From positions 1-39,634 of the forward strand of contig CAKZRQ010000045.1 in NCBI GenBank assembly GCA_937146645.1: a stretch of DNA of 39,634 nucleotides, given 5' to 3'. How positions within the stretch are numbered: the stretch's first letter is position 1; each line of letters opens with the position of its first letter. Shown here one piece after another: positions 30,131-38,261 of the stretch. The notes under the pieces are model-generated. The model was not told the DNA's origin, did not search any database, and worked only from the letters and a program-made list of their open reading frames with translations. The stretch comes from an uncultured Cyclobacteriaceae bacterium (GTDB lineage: Bacteria; Bacteroidota; Bacteroidia; Cytophagales; Cyclobacteriaceae). The translations under genes were made by a program, and so were the position numbers.

Positions 30131-32286
30131 TGAGCACTAAGACCTACAGCTATACCTACCAGGGATCACCCGGCACCGTCGATGTCACCGTCACCATCCC
30201 TTCCTGTAATATTCAGCAGACAGCCAACGGTCGGGAAGGAACGCTCGATGTCACGGCCAGCATCCCTGCGGCTCTGCCATTTCCTCTGCTCGTCTATCTT
30301 GACGTTGATCTCACCTATATATATGAGACCTCGCAGGGATCGCAGTCCTACCAGCAGATCATCACCATCCCCGCAGGCCAGACCAGCGTCCAGGAAACCA
30401 AGCGTTGCTTCCTGGAGCAGACCGTGGGATCCTACATGTACGAGGACTTCACCTTTGCATTCGCAGATCAGCCGGGCAATCAGGACGAGGGCAGTCCTTT
30501 GGCAGGATCTATCGACCTGCAAAGCGACCTCACTTGCTTCGAAGCTGCCAATGGTCAAATCATCGTTTCTGCTTCCGGAGGATCAGGAGGATACACCTTT
30601 ACCTGGGCAGATGGGCCTACCGGCCAAAGCAGATCTAACCTCCCTGCAGGTACCTACGAGGTGCTCATCGAGGACTCGGACAGTAATCAAGTGACACTCT
30701 CCGGAATCGTCATTGCACAGCCCACTCAAATCGAACTCACGCCAGTGGTCACCGACCCTTCCTGCTTCGGTGGATCAGATGGCGCCATCACCACAAATCC
30801 TTCCGGAGGAGCTGGTGGATATTCATTCGCTTGGTCAGATGCATCCACCGCTCAGAACAGATCCGGCCTTTCACCAGGCACCTACACCGTCACAGTCACA
30901 GACAGTTCTGGTTGTTCCAGACTTTTCTCCATCGAGGTAGGCCAGCCACCCGAGATTCAGATCACGGTAAATAAGACCGGAAAGAATATTGCGAATACCA
31001 TCTCCGGTGGTACCCCTCCATATTCATACCTCTGGTCAGATGGAGTCATCCTGAAGGATCGTACCGATATGGCAAACGGAGTCTACACGTTCACGGTCAC
31101 CGATGCCAACGGGTGCCAGCAGACCACCACCATTGTCATTCAGGACTTTAAGTTCTTCTTCTCGAAGAATCCCATCTGGCTGCAGCTCTCCGTGGATAGC
31201 CTGGTCGGCAAAGAGAACCTCAGCTTTGTCTGTGAAGTCTATCTGGAGGAAGTCTACGAGTCCGGAATCTTCTCTCTGAAGTACAGCTCTGAGCATCCTG
31301 CCAAAGCCGATGGTACCACTGATTTCAATGTCCAGCAAGTCCTAAATGCTTTCCTGGATTCTCAGGTACCCGAATTCGGAGATCAGATCGTCCGCACCGT
31401 CAGCGAAGCATTCAAGCGTTTCTATCTTTCCTACTTTGAGAAGTATGGAGATCCACCGGCACCGGATGACACGACCACGAATGAGACCTTCTACGTGCTC
31501 TATGGAGGCCTGTCCGAGCAGGAATTTGCGAAGCAAACCTTCTTCGATTCTTACCTGGACACCATCAAGCCATTCATGTCCTGGTCCCCACAGACGCAGC
31601 CCATCGCCGATGATCAGCATGCCTATCTCCATTTCGTAGTGAATAACTCGGCCTATTCTACCCTGAATCTCATGGGTACTATCCGATATACAGACGGCAC
31701 ATCCACCGTTCAGCTTCTCAGGTCAGTCACAGCGGTAAAGCCTTTTGAGGTACTCAGATTCCCTGCAGGTATCCAGCAGCTCCAGCTTCAGAACCTGAAC
31801 CCGTCTAAGATCATCGCATCCTATGACCTTCAGCTGATGTCAGACGAGATCGAGCTTTCCGAGCTCCGGACCTTTGAAGTATATGGTGCCAAAGCCCACT
31901 ATCGAAAGCTCCTCTATTTGAATTCACTCGGAGGATGGGACCACGTACTTTGCTTTGGCCGCGGTAAGCAGGCCCTCAGAACAGCAGAGGAAACCATTTC
32001 CAGAGAACTACCGGTGGGCTTCTCCTATACGGATCGTGAGGAGGAGACAGTGTCCAAGTCAGGAAGGCTCACCGGCCAGCTTATCATCGCCACGCTGAAT
32101 GGATCACAGCGTAAGCACCTCATCGACCTCGCCATCTCCGAGCGGGTATATGAGCAGACAGCCACAGGATACCTTCCGGTCCAGGTGAAGTTTGACTTCG
32201 ATCCACAGGACGATTACGAGAACCTGGACGAAATCGGGCTGGAAATCCTTTACCCTGAAATCCGTCGATACACACCCGAACTATGA
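30130..32286 (+). CDS. Tail protein with SprB-type repeats
   Basis: A 718-residue virion protein. Residues 1-125 are a beta-rich N-terminal domain. Residues about 133-339 hold three repeats of the SprB type known from Bacteroidota gliding adhesins: CFxxxxGxI...GGxxxYxFxWxD...LPAGTYxVxxxD (the third with a degenerate first half). The remaining 380 residues are a conserved tail-like part without repeats (FSKNPIWLQLSVDSL through LYPEIRRYTP). The repeat cassette probably projects from the tail tip, and mimicry of or binding to host surface adhesins is possible. There is no Bacteroidota type IX sorting domain, so this is not a stray adhesin. It overlaps the next gene by 4 bp. Confidence 0.75.
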   Translation: MSTKTYSYTYQGSPGTVDVTVTIPSCNIQQTANGREGTLDVTASIPAALPFPLLVYLDVDLTYIYETSQGSQSYQQIITIPAGQTSVQETKRCFLEQTVGSYMYEDFTFAFADQPGNQDEGSPLAGSIDLQSDLTCFEAANGQIIVSASGGSGGYTFTWADGPTGQSRSNLPAGTYEVLIEDSDSNQVTLSGIVIAQPTQIELTPVVTDPSCFGGSDGAITTNPSGGAGGYSFAWSDASTAQNRSGLSPGTYTVTVTDSSGCSRLFSIEVGQPPEIQITVNKTGKNIANTISGGTPPYSYLWSDGVILKDRTDMANGVYTFTVTDANGCQQTTTIVIQDFKFFFSKNPIWLQLSVDSLVGKENLSFVCEVYLEEVYESGIFSLKYSSEHPAKADGTTDFNVQQVLNAFLDSQVPEFGDQIVRTVSEAFKRFYLSYFEKYGDPPAPDDTTTNETFYVLYGGLSEQEFAKQTFFDSYLDTIKPFMSWSPQTQPIADDQHAYLHFVVNNSAYSTLNLMGTIRYTDGTSTVQLLRSVTAVKPFEVLRFPAGIQQLQLQNLNPSKIIASYDLQLMSDEIELSELRTFEVYGAKAHYRKLLYLNSLGGWDHVLCFGRGKQALRTAEETISRELPVGFSYTDREEETVSKSGRLTGQLIIATLNGSQRKHLIDLAISERVYEQTATGYLPVQVKFDFDPQDDYENLDEIGLEILYPEIRRYTPEL

Positions 32287-33737
32287 TATCCATCTCAGTA
32301 AATGATGAACGAATCGATATCAATGAATCCGCCAGCTTTACCATCGGTGGCAGATCGCCCTTTGTCTCCCCCGGAGAGCTTTGGGGACCAAAGGTCTATA
32401 ACGTATCTGCCCTGGATTCGCGTCGCAATGCACGAATATTCCAGTTCGCTTCCATGCTTAACAACACCGACCGTGTCAAAGCTTACGACAATGCCGAAAT
32501 CCGTCTTGCAGATCTCCTCTGGAAGCGTGGTACGCTCAAGCTTCGGGACTTCGCTTCTGCCTACAACTTCAGCTTTCACTCAGACGCAGGAGACATTGAG
32601 GCCAGGATTAAGAATCTTACCCTGCAGGATCTGGACCTTGGAACCGCTCCCACGGATCTGAACGTCACCGATTCCTATCCCACGGCGAATCACGCCTACT
32701 TCACGGTAAAGAATCAAAGCTTCTACGGCGATGCCAATCCCTCATTTAATGGCTACATCAATCGTTACGACACAGCGAATTCACGGCTCTTTAATCCCAC
32801 AGCAGACGGCAACGATTATACCATCACGCCATTTCCATTCCTGCTCTATGTCCTGGATACCGCATTCAAGCAGCTGGGATACTTCGGAATCACCGGCTCC
32901 TGGACAGAGGACCCCTTGATCCGGAAGGTGGTCTTGTATAACAACTTTGACCATCGAACGCCCACCATCACCTACGCCGAGCACATGCCGCCCATATCTG
33001 TGGGTTCATTCCTGATTGATGTGGCCGTGACCTTTGGGATCACCTATAGGGTAAATCCGGTCACTCGATGGGTGGAAATCGTCCGCATTCCCGACTGGCT
33101 GAATGATCAGTCCTACACCGAATTCGATCGCGCCAATGCCCGATATAAGCTGGAGCCAAACGAGAACGATGGCTTTTTATTCCGCATGGCTGCCGATTCA
33201 GAGGATAAGCGATTTGACACACTGCCGTCCTGGATGACTTCCCGATCAGGTAATGGCTCCGAGACAGTGGACACGCAGGCCTCGCCGCTGGACATGATCA
33301 CCGAAACCAATCCCATGGGAGGAGATTGGACCATTCCGGTGGTAGACCAGGCGGGATCGGGACCGGCCTTTGGGCTGGAAGCTGAGGCAAGAGGAGGATT
33401 GAGGTTCATGATCTTTGATGGGATGACCACCGATTCCATGGGTAATGCCTTTCCACAGGGCCATTACATGACTACAGGATTATCCCTCAGATGGGAGGGA
33501 ACTGACGGTATTCTGGAGCGATGCTACACCGAGTGGATGGAATGGAAGAGCTACACAGAGTATATGGACCGCACGGTGGATCTATCCTTGGTAGAGCTCC
33601 TGCAGCTGGATACCCAGCGCAAAGTCATGATCGACGACCTCAAATGGGTAATCGATGACTTCGAAGCCTCCGTCACCGCCTCCGGAAACCCCGACCGCAT
33701 CAAGACCCGACTGAAACTATATAGCATCAAACTCTAA
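32283..33737 (+). CDS. Tail tip/hub-like protein, 484 aa
   Basis: Large soluble beta-rich protein directly behind the SprB-repeat tail protein, with which it overlaps (ATGA). The N-terminal half (ISISVNDERIDINESASFTIGGRSPFVSPGELWGPK) resembles the first domain of tail hub or tail-associated proteins in Bacteroidota siphophages. No peptidase motif is seen. A GC-rich hairpin follows the stop. Assembly at the tail tip is inferred from place and size. Confidence 0.55.
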   Translation: MISISVNDERIDINESASFTIGGRSPFVSPGELWGPKVYNVSALDSRRNARIFQFASMLNNTDRVKAYDNAEIRLADLLWKRGTLKLRDFASAYNFSFHSDAGDIEARIKNLTLQDLDLGTAPTDLNVTDSYPTANHAYFTVKNQSFYGDANPSFNGYINRYDTANSRLFNPTADGNDYTITPFPFLLYVLDTAFKQLGYFGITGSWTEDPLIRKVVLYNNFDHRTPTITYAEHMPPISVGSFLIDVAVTFGITYRVNPVTRWVEIVRIPDWLNDQSYTEFDRANARYKLEPNENDGFLFRMAADSEDKRFDTLPSWMTSRSGNGSETVDTQASPLDMITETNPMGGDWTIPVVDQAGSGPAFGLEAEARGGLRFMIFDGMTTDSMGNAFPQGHYMTTGLSLRWEGTDGILERCYTEWMEWKSYTEYMDRTVDLSLVELLQLDTQRKVMIDDLKWVIDDFEASVTASGNPDRIKTRLKLYSIKL

Positions 33738-33746
33738 CCTCTTATC

Positions 33747-33770
33747 CCCGGTCTGTGTCTCCACAGACCG
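33747..33770 (+). terminator. GC-rich hairpin between tail genes
   Basis: Perfect 10-bp stem CCGGTCTGTG (33747-33756)/CACAGACCGG (33761-33770) with a tetraloop. The tail is TAGTATTCC, not a U-run. It may be a terminator, an attenuator or an mRNA-processing hairpin. Confidence 0.6.
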
Positions 33771-33780
33771 GTAGTATTCC

Positions 33781-34197
33781 ATGTCCCAGACCCTAAACAT
33801 ACACCAGAAGATCAACCTCAGAGCCTTAGCACGTGAGTTTCCACCGATCGCGAAGAAGGAAATGGGTGACAGATTCCGAAAGCTGAAGATTGGACAGACA
33901 GGAGAGTTGCAGAATACCATGACCTATAGAGGTAAGTTACTTGTCAATGGTGTACTGTTAGAGATTGACTATTGGTACTACGGAATATTCACGGCATTGG
34001 GAGTAGGTAAGGGGATGTCACAGGGCGATGTAGCGGTAGCTAGATTGGTAGGTTCAGGCCGAAAGAGAAGGAACTGGATGGTAGGAGTAGGGCATGCCAG
34101 GCATCGATTAGGAGAGCTCTACTCCCAGATCGCTGCCGACGAAATCTCCCAGCACGTCAATGGCACCTACGACCGTACACTTAGATTTAAGTTGTAG
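33781..34197 (+). CDS. Hypothetical tail-region protein, 138 aa
   Basis: Basic soluble protein, starting 10 bp after the hairpin. The first 45 residues are helical, the middle strand-rich (YRGKLLVNGVLLEIDYWYYGIFTALG), and the end helical again. It precedes the HsdR-N-like nuclease. No family is recognised; tail-accessory by position. Confidence 0.5.
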   Translation: MSQTLNIHQKINLRALAREFPPIAKKEMGDRFRKLKIGQTGELQNTMTYRGKLLVNGVLLEIDYWYYGIFTALGVGKGMSQGDVAVARLVGSGRKRRNWMVGVGHARHRLGELYSQIAADEISQHVNGTYDRTLRFKL

Positions 34198-34264
34198 TTC
34201 TCAGCTTTTCCAGATATCTTTTAGGTAGTTAGTTTATTTTTCAATAACGTTTTTCAATCTATCT

Positions 34265-35320
34265 ATGGACATTTTACCTCAACTGAAAGCTTTGGCTGAG
34301 AAGGTCAACACACTTCAGGATCAAATCGGCACAGAAGAAGCCACTAAGAACGCTTTTGTTTTACCATTCATCAACCTGCTTGGGTATGATATTTTTAATC
34401 CGATTGAAGTGGTACCTGAATTCACCGCAGATTTGGGTCTCAAGAAGGGAGAGAAGGTTGATTTTGCAATATTTGAGAATGGTAAACCTATTCTAATCAT
34501 TGAATGCAAACACTGGAAAGAGAAACTAGACATTCACGGTTCTCAGCTTTTTCGATACTTCCATGTAACCAAGACCCGATTTGCTCTTCTCACCAACGGG
34601 GTTAATTATCGATTCTATTCTGACTTGGAGGAAACCAATAAGATGGATGAACGCCCATTCTTGGAGTTTGATATTACTTCGGTAAGAGATAACCTGGTTT
34701 CTGAGATATCTAAGTTTCATAAGTCCAATTTCGATGTGGACAAGATTATAACAAATGCTTCAAAGCTGAAGTATTTGAAAGGAATCCGAGCAACCATTGA
34801 TAAGGAAATATCAGATCCATCTCCAGACTTTGTGCGAATATTTGCTAGTCAGAATTATTCAGGAAGAATTACAGCTCAAGTGTTAGAGCAATTCACAGAA
34901 CTGGTTCAACGTGCGTTTAATCAAATGCTTTCGGAGAAGGTTAATGAGAGGCTCACTAAGGCCCTGAGTAAGGAATCAGAGGAAGCTGAAGATCATGTAA
35001 CAGAGGAAATGGAAGAGGAATCTAAAGTAGTTACAACTGAGGAGGAAATGGAAGGCTTTAGGATTGTTCAAGCTATTCTAAGACGTATTATCGACAAGGA
35101 TCGAATCGTGGCAAGAGATACTCAAAGCTATTTTGGAGTACTCCTAGATGATAATAATAGGAAACCACTCTGCAGACTTCATCTCAATAGTTCCAATAAA
35201 TACTTAGGAGTCTTTGATGAGAATAAGAAGGAAACCAAGATTCCACTTGATTCGATCGATGATATCTATAAGCACGAAGAACTGATTCTTGCTGCAGTTG
35301 GATTCTATGAATCTAATTAG
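34265..35320 (+). CDS. HsdR N-terminal-like PD-(D/E)XK nuclease
   Basis: A 351-residue stand-alone protein with the restriction-endonuclease core of type I HsdR subunits: candidate ligands D66, E80 and K82 in KVDFAIF...LIIECKHW, followed by LFRYFHVTKTRFALLTNGVNYRFYSDL. This is the COG4748-type family as I remember it. The helicase part of HsdR is missing and no HsdM/HsdS lie near. An acidic linker (about 235-260) leads to a C-terminal domain of about 95 residues (FRIVQAILRRII onward). The gene is more AT-rich than its neighbours and has an AT-rich leader without overlap, so it looks like an acquired cargo gene. An anti-phage or host-shutoff role is inferred. Confidence 0.75.
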   Translation: MDILPQLKALAEKVNTLQDQIGTEEATKNAFVLPFINLLGYDIFNPIEVVPEFTADLGLKKGEKVDFAIFENGKPILIIECKHWKEKLDIHGSQLFRYFHVTKTRFALLTNGVNYRFYSDLEETNKMDERPFLEFDITSVRDNLVSEISKFHKSNFDVDKIITNASKLKYLKGIRATIDKEISDPSPDFVRIFASQNYSGRITAQVLEQFTELVQRAFNQMLSEKVNERLTKALSKESEEAEDHVTEEMEEESKVVTTEEEMEGFRIVQAILRRIIDKDRIVARDTQSYFGVLLDDNNRKPLCRLHLNSSNKYLGVFDENKKETKIPLDSIDDIYKHEELILAAVGFYESN

Positions 35321-35465
35321 ATCGATTATTTAAGCTCTCCTCAATCAGCTCCAGATAGATTTCTTCCAGTGTTTTCCGAATTCCCTCGTCCTCCAGGTCG
35401 AGCTGGATCCGCTTTATCTTCCGGTGAATATGATCTGGAATGTTCCTCAGAGTGATTGCTGCCAT
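35313..35465 (-). CDS. Small RHH antitoxin-like protein, 50 aa
   Basis: The ATG at 35465 is preferred; a start at 35537 would add an unlikely N-terminus. The protein AAITLRNIPDHIHRKIKRIQLDLEDEG matches the strand-helix-helix of FitA/Arc-type ribbon-helix-helix antitoxins. It lies on the minus strand and overlaps the end of the nuclease gene by 8 bp. No PIN-type toxin lies near, so it is either an orphan or a regulator of the cargo locus. Confidence 0.6.
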   Translation of the reverse strand: MAAITLRNIPDHIHRKIKRIQLDLEDEGIRKTLEEIYLELIEESLNNRSN

Positions 35466-35548
35466 AGTTCTATCATTTACTTCGAATATAGTAGTTGTTG
35501 CAATCGCTTCGAGATTTGCAATATTTGTAGCAAACACTATATTTGACC

Positions 35549-35752
35549 ATGGGCTCTGAGAAGACCGATATCCAAGTACTCCGTGATCAGCTGGCAGCTT
35601 CTAGTCCTACGCTTGCTGACTTTAAGATCATCCAAATGTGTCAAGACTATGGGATTAACTATGATATCCCCGATGTCAATACCTATAGACTATTCGCCAT
35701 CATCGCATCTGCAGAACAGATGCTTCTAAAGAAATCGGAGGGCAATACTTAG
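35549..35752 (+). CDS. Hypothetical protein, 67 aa
   Basis: Short acidic helical protein starting at ATG 35549; a TTG lies six bases before. It lies between the antitoxin-like gene and the tape measure, divergent from the former. Residues such as QMCQDYGINYDIPDVNTYRLFAIIASAEQMLLK suggest a small helical domain. Function unknown; a cargo or tail-accessory role is possible. Confidence 0.45.
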   Translation: MGSEKTDIQVLRDQLAASSPTLADFKIIQMCQDYGINYDIPDVNTYRLFAIIASAEQMLLKKSEGNT

Positions 35753-35773
35753 TTCTATCTTAACCTTATCCAT

Positions 35774-35780
35774 TGTCCTC
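35774..35780 (+). promoter_or_regulatory. Late-unit element TGTCCTC (copy E)
   Basis: TGTCCTCTGAT lies in the gap before the tape measure gene, 52 bases ahead of its ATG. Unlike the other copies it is followed within five bases by a hairpin with a T-rich tail, so if it is a promoter the transcript would begin with that hairpin. Confidence 0.4.
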
Positions 35781-35784
35781 TGAT

Positions 35785-35808
35785 AGCCCGGTTTTCCGGG
35801 CTTCTTTT
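35785..35808 (+). terminator. Terminator before the tape measure gene
   Basis: 7-bp GC-rich stem AGCCCGG (35785-35791)/CCGGGCT (35796-35802) with a TTTT loop and the tail TCTTTT. It would end the preceding tail or cargo transcript, or attenuate the tape measure transcript. Confidence 0.75.
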
Positions 35809-35825
35809 ATGCCAAAGCTCCCGCT

Positions 35826-38261
35826 ATGGCCACTAATACCGAGAAGAGGAAGATTCAGATACTTGCTGATGGACAGCAGGTTAATGCCACGTTTAATCAG
35901 ATGGCTGCTGCCGCAAAGCTGCTGCAGAACCAACTACGAAACCTTCCCAAAGAATCTGAGGAATTCGCCAAGAAATCCGAACAGCTCAAGGGCATCAAGA
36001 AGAACATGAATGAGCTAAAGGGTGATGTCTTTGGTACCGAGAAAGCCCTCGCTTCCATGAACCAGGAGTTCCTGCAGATGACTCCGTTCGGACCCATGAT
36101 TAACACCTTGACCAGTTCCCTGGGAAAGGCTAATGCCATGGTGAAAGTACTCACTGCGTCCACGAATCTCCTAAAGGTCGCCATTGCCGGTACCGGAATA
36201 GGGCTTCTCGTTATCGCGTTGGGATCCCTGATCACTTACCTCACCAGTACGCAGGATGGAATTGATAAGGTGAACAAAGTTCTTACTCCCATGAGAGTCA
36301 TCTTCGAGAAGCTTCAGGGAGTGGTTCAGAACTTGGGAGGTAATCTATTCAAGGGACTCGGAGAACTACTTAATGGTGATCTTAAACAGGGATTCTCTAC
36401 CATTACAGACGGTGCCAGACAGGCTGGTGACGAGCTTTCAGATGCCTTCACTGAAGGAATAGAGCAGGGTGGCCAGCTGGCTGAGATGAATATCAAGATA
36501 GAACAGACAGAGATCGAACTCACCAAACAGCGTGCGATCCTCAACCGTCAATACCAGGAAGCAAAGGAAGCCGCTCAAGATCTATCTCTCGAAGATGATG
36601 TCAGACTGAAAGCTGCCAAGGAAGCTCAGGACGCTCAGAACGAATTACTCGATTTGGAGCAGGCATTTATCGATCAGAAGATCGAGCGTATGAAGCTGGA
36701 GCAAACCTTCAACGATACCTCCCGAGAAGACTATCAGGAGTTAGCAGATCTGGAAGCTGAGCGAACCACATTTGAAGCCACAGCTGCCAAGCGTCGGGCA
36801 TCAGCCAAAGCTCTGGAGAATACCGTGAACCGTGAGATTCATGCTGAGAATCAGAAGAGATTGAAGGAGGAGATCAAGGCAGAGGAGGCAAATGCCAAAC
36901 GAATCCAGCAGCTTAGAGCGGAGTATCTGAAGGCTGAATTAGAACTCCAGAAGCAGCTAGAGGATATCGAGATCGCCATGATGGATGAGGGCTTTGCAAA
37001 GCGAGAAGCTCAGCTGCAGTTGAACCTCGAACGTGAGATGCTGGCATTGGAGCAGAAGAAGGAAGCTGTCCTGGCAAATGAGACACTGACTCAGGAAGAG
37101 CGTCAGGCCATCCTTGATCAATATACGGAGTTGGAAGAGCTGAAGCGTCAGGAGAACCGCGAGAAGTTGAAAGAAGCAAAGCTTGAAGAGCGGGAAGCCG
37201 ATTTGGAAGAGCGATTGGAGCAGTTCGACGAAGAACAGGAAGTAGAGATACTTCTCATGGAGAATGCCTTGATCAATGCGGTCGATGCCGAGTATCGAAA
37301 GAAGGAAGCTTTGCTGGAAATCCAGCGTGAATACGCCATGGAGAAGCTGGCTTTATTAGAGGAAGCTGGTGAGGGTGAATCTGTCCAGGCATTGAAGCTG
37401 AAGAATACCATTGCCAAGATAGATAAGGAAATCGCTGATAATAAGATAGCAGAGGCCCAGAGAGCCGAGGATTTCAAGTATGAAATCGGTATGATGGGAG
37501 TGGAAGCTGCTCAGGGATTCCTGCAGCTCGGTCTGGAGTTGATGGATAAAGAATCCAAAGGCCGAAAGGCTCTGGCAAACACCATGAAAGCTCTCGAAGC
37601 AGCCCAGGTAATTACGGCTGGAATTCGAGAAGTCCAGGACATTTGGAAAACCGTAGCTAAGCTTGGACCAGTTGCTGGACCAATCGTCGGTGGTATCCAA
37701 ACAGGAATTGCGGTAGCTCGAACAGGTATCGCAGTGAATAGAATCCGAAGTACCCGATATGCCGAAGGTGGAGCCACTGGATTTGGCAGCACTATTAATA
37801 TGGTGCAGTCCGCAGGTGGTACCTGGTACATGCCAAACGGTCAAGGCACCCGAAATGTAGGCAGCTTTGCTTCAGGTGGACCGGTTAGATCTGCTTCCTT
37901 CGGAGTGATAGGAGAGGCAGGAGCTGAGTGGGTAGGACCGAACTGGATGATAAGATCTCCGAAGTATGCGAATCTATTCAGCTACCTGGAGGCAGAGCGA
38001 AGACGCGCTACACCATTTGTATCAGGAGGTAGTACCGCAGCTCAGCCACAGATTCCAGAGAATTCATCTGCCACAGCAGACCTGCAGCAGTTCATGGCCA
38101 TGGTCGAAGAATTCAGTGAAATGAGGGTGGTTATGGAGCAGATTCGAGATGGTTTAGCCTCATGGCCAAGAACATTACGTGTGGTGAACGATCCCCGGGA
38201 TATCTTGGACGGAATTGGAGTCCTTAACGAAATCGAATCTGATAGCCGCATAAATCGCTAG
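35826..38261 (+). CDS. Tail tape measure protein
   Basis: An 811-residue protein, the longest in the tail region. The first 110 residues are helical. A membrane-like segment follows at 117-140, then a very long charged coiled coil (about 170-550, rich in E, A, K and L), and a hydrophobic, glycine-rich part (about 620-650) that ends with the familiar YAEGG and GEAGAEWVGP motifs of tape measures. This sets tail length and helps DNA passage; by the usual proportion of about 0.15 nm per residue it implies a tail of roughly 120 nm. Its stop shares CTAG with the stop of the integrase on the other strand. Confidence 0.88.
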   Translation: MATNTEKRKIQILADGQQVNATFNQMAAAAKLLQNQLRNLPKESEEFAKKSEQLKGIKKNMNELKGDVFGTEKALASMNQEFLQMTPFGPMINTLTSSLGKANAMVKVLTASTNLLKVAIAGTGIGLLVIALGSLITYLTSTQDGIDKVNKVLTPMRVIFEKLQGVVQNLGGNLFKGLGELLNGDLKQGFSTITDGARQAGDELSDAFTEGIEQGGQLAEMNIKIEQTEIELTKQRAILNRQYQEAKEAAQDLSLEDDVRLKAAKEAQDAQNELLDLEQAFIDQKIERMKLEQTFNDTSREDYQELADLEAERTTFEATAAKRRASAKALENTVNREIHAENQKRLKEEIKAEEANAKRIQQLRAEYLKAELELQKQLEDIEIAMMDEGFAKREAQLQLNLEREMLALEQKKEAVLANETLTQEERQAILDQYTELEELKRQENREKLKEAKLEEREADLEERLEQFDEEQEVEILLMENALINAVDAEYRKKEALLEIQREYAMEKLALLEEAGEGESVQALKLKNTIAKIDKEIADNKIAEAQRAEDFKYEIGMMGVEAAQGFLQLGLELMDKESKGRKALANTMKALEAAQVITAGIREVQDIWKTVAKLGPVAGPIVGGIQTGIAVARTGIAVNRIRSTRYAEGGATGFGSTINMVQSAGGTWYMPNGQGTRNVGSFASGGPVRSASFGVIGEAGAEWVGPNWMIRSPKYANLFSYLEAERRRATPFVSGGSTAAQPQIPENSSATADLQQFMAMVEEFSEMRVVMEQIRDGLASWPRTLRVVNDPRDILDGIGVLNEIESDSRINR

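Noticed and set aside
30130..32286. Host SprB adhesin gene fragment captured by misassembly
   Set aside because: The frame is continuous, overlaps both neighbouring tail genes and continues into a tail-like C-terminal part, with no type IX sorting domain.
35515..35545. TTTG-N19-TATATTTG, a perfect Bacteroidota promoter pattern ahead of the gene at 35549
   Set aside because: The transcript would begin at or after the ATG at 35549, so it could serve only a leaderless message; kept as a curiosity, not as a feature.
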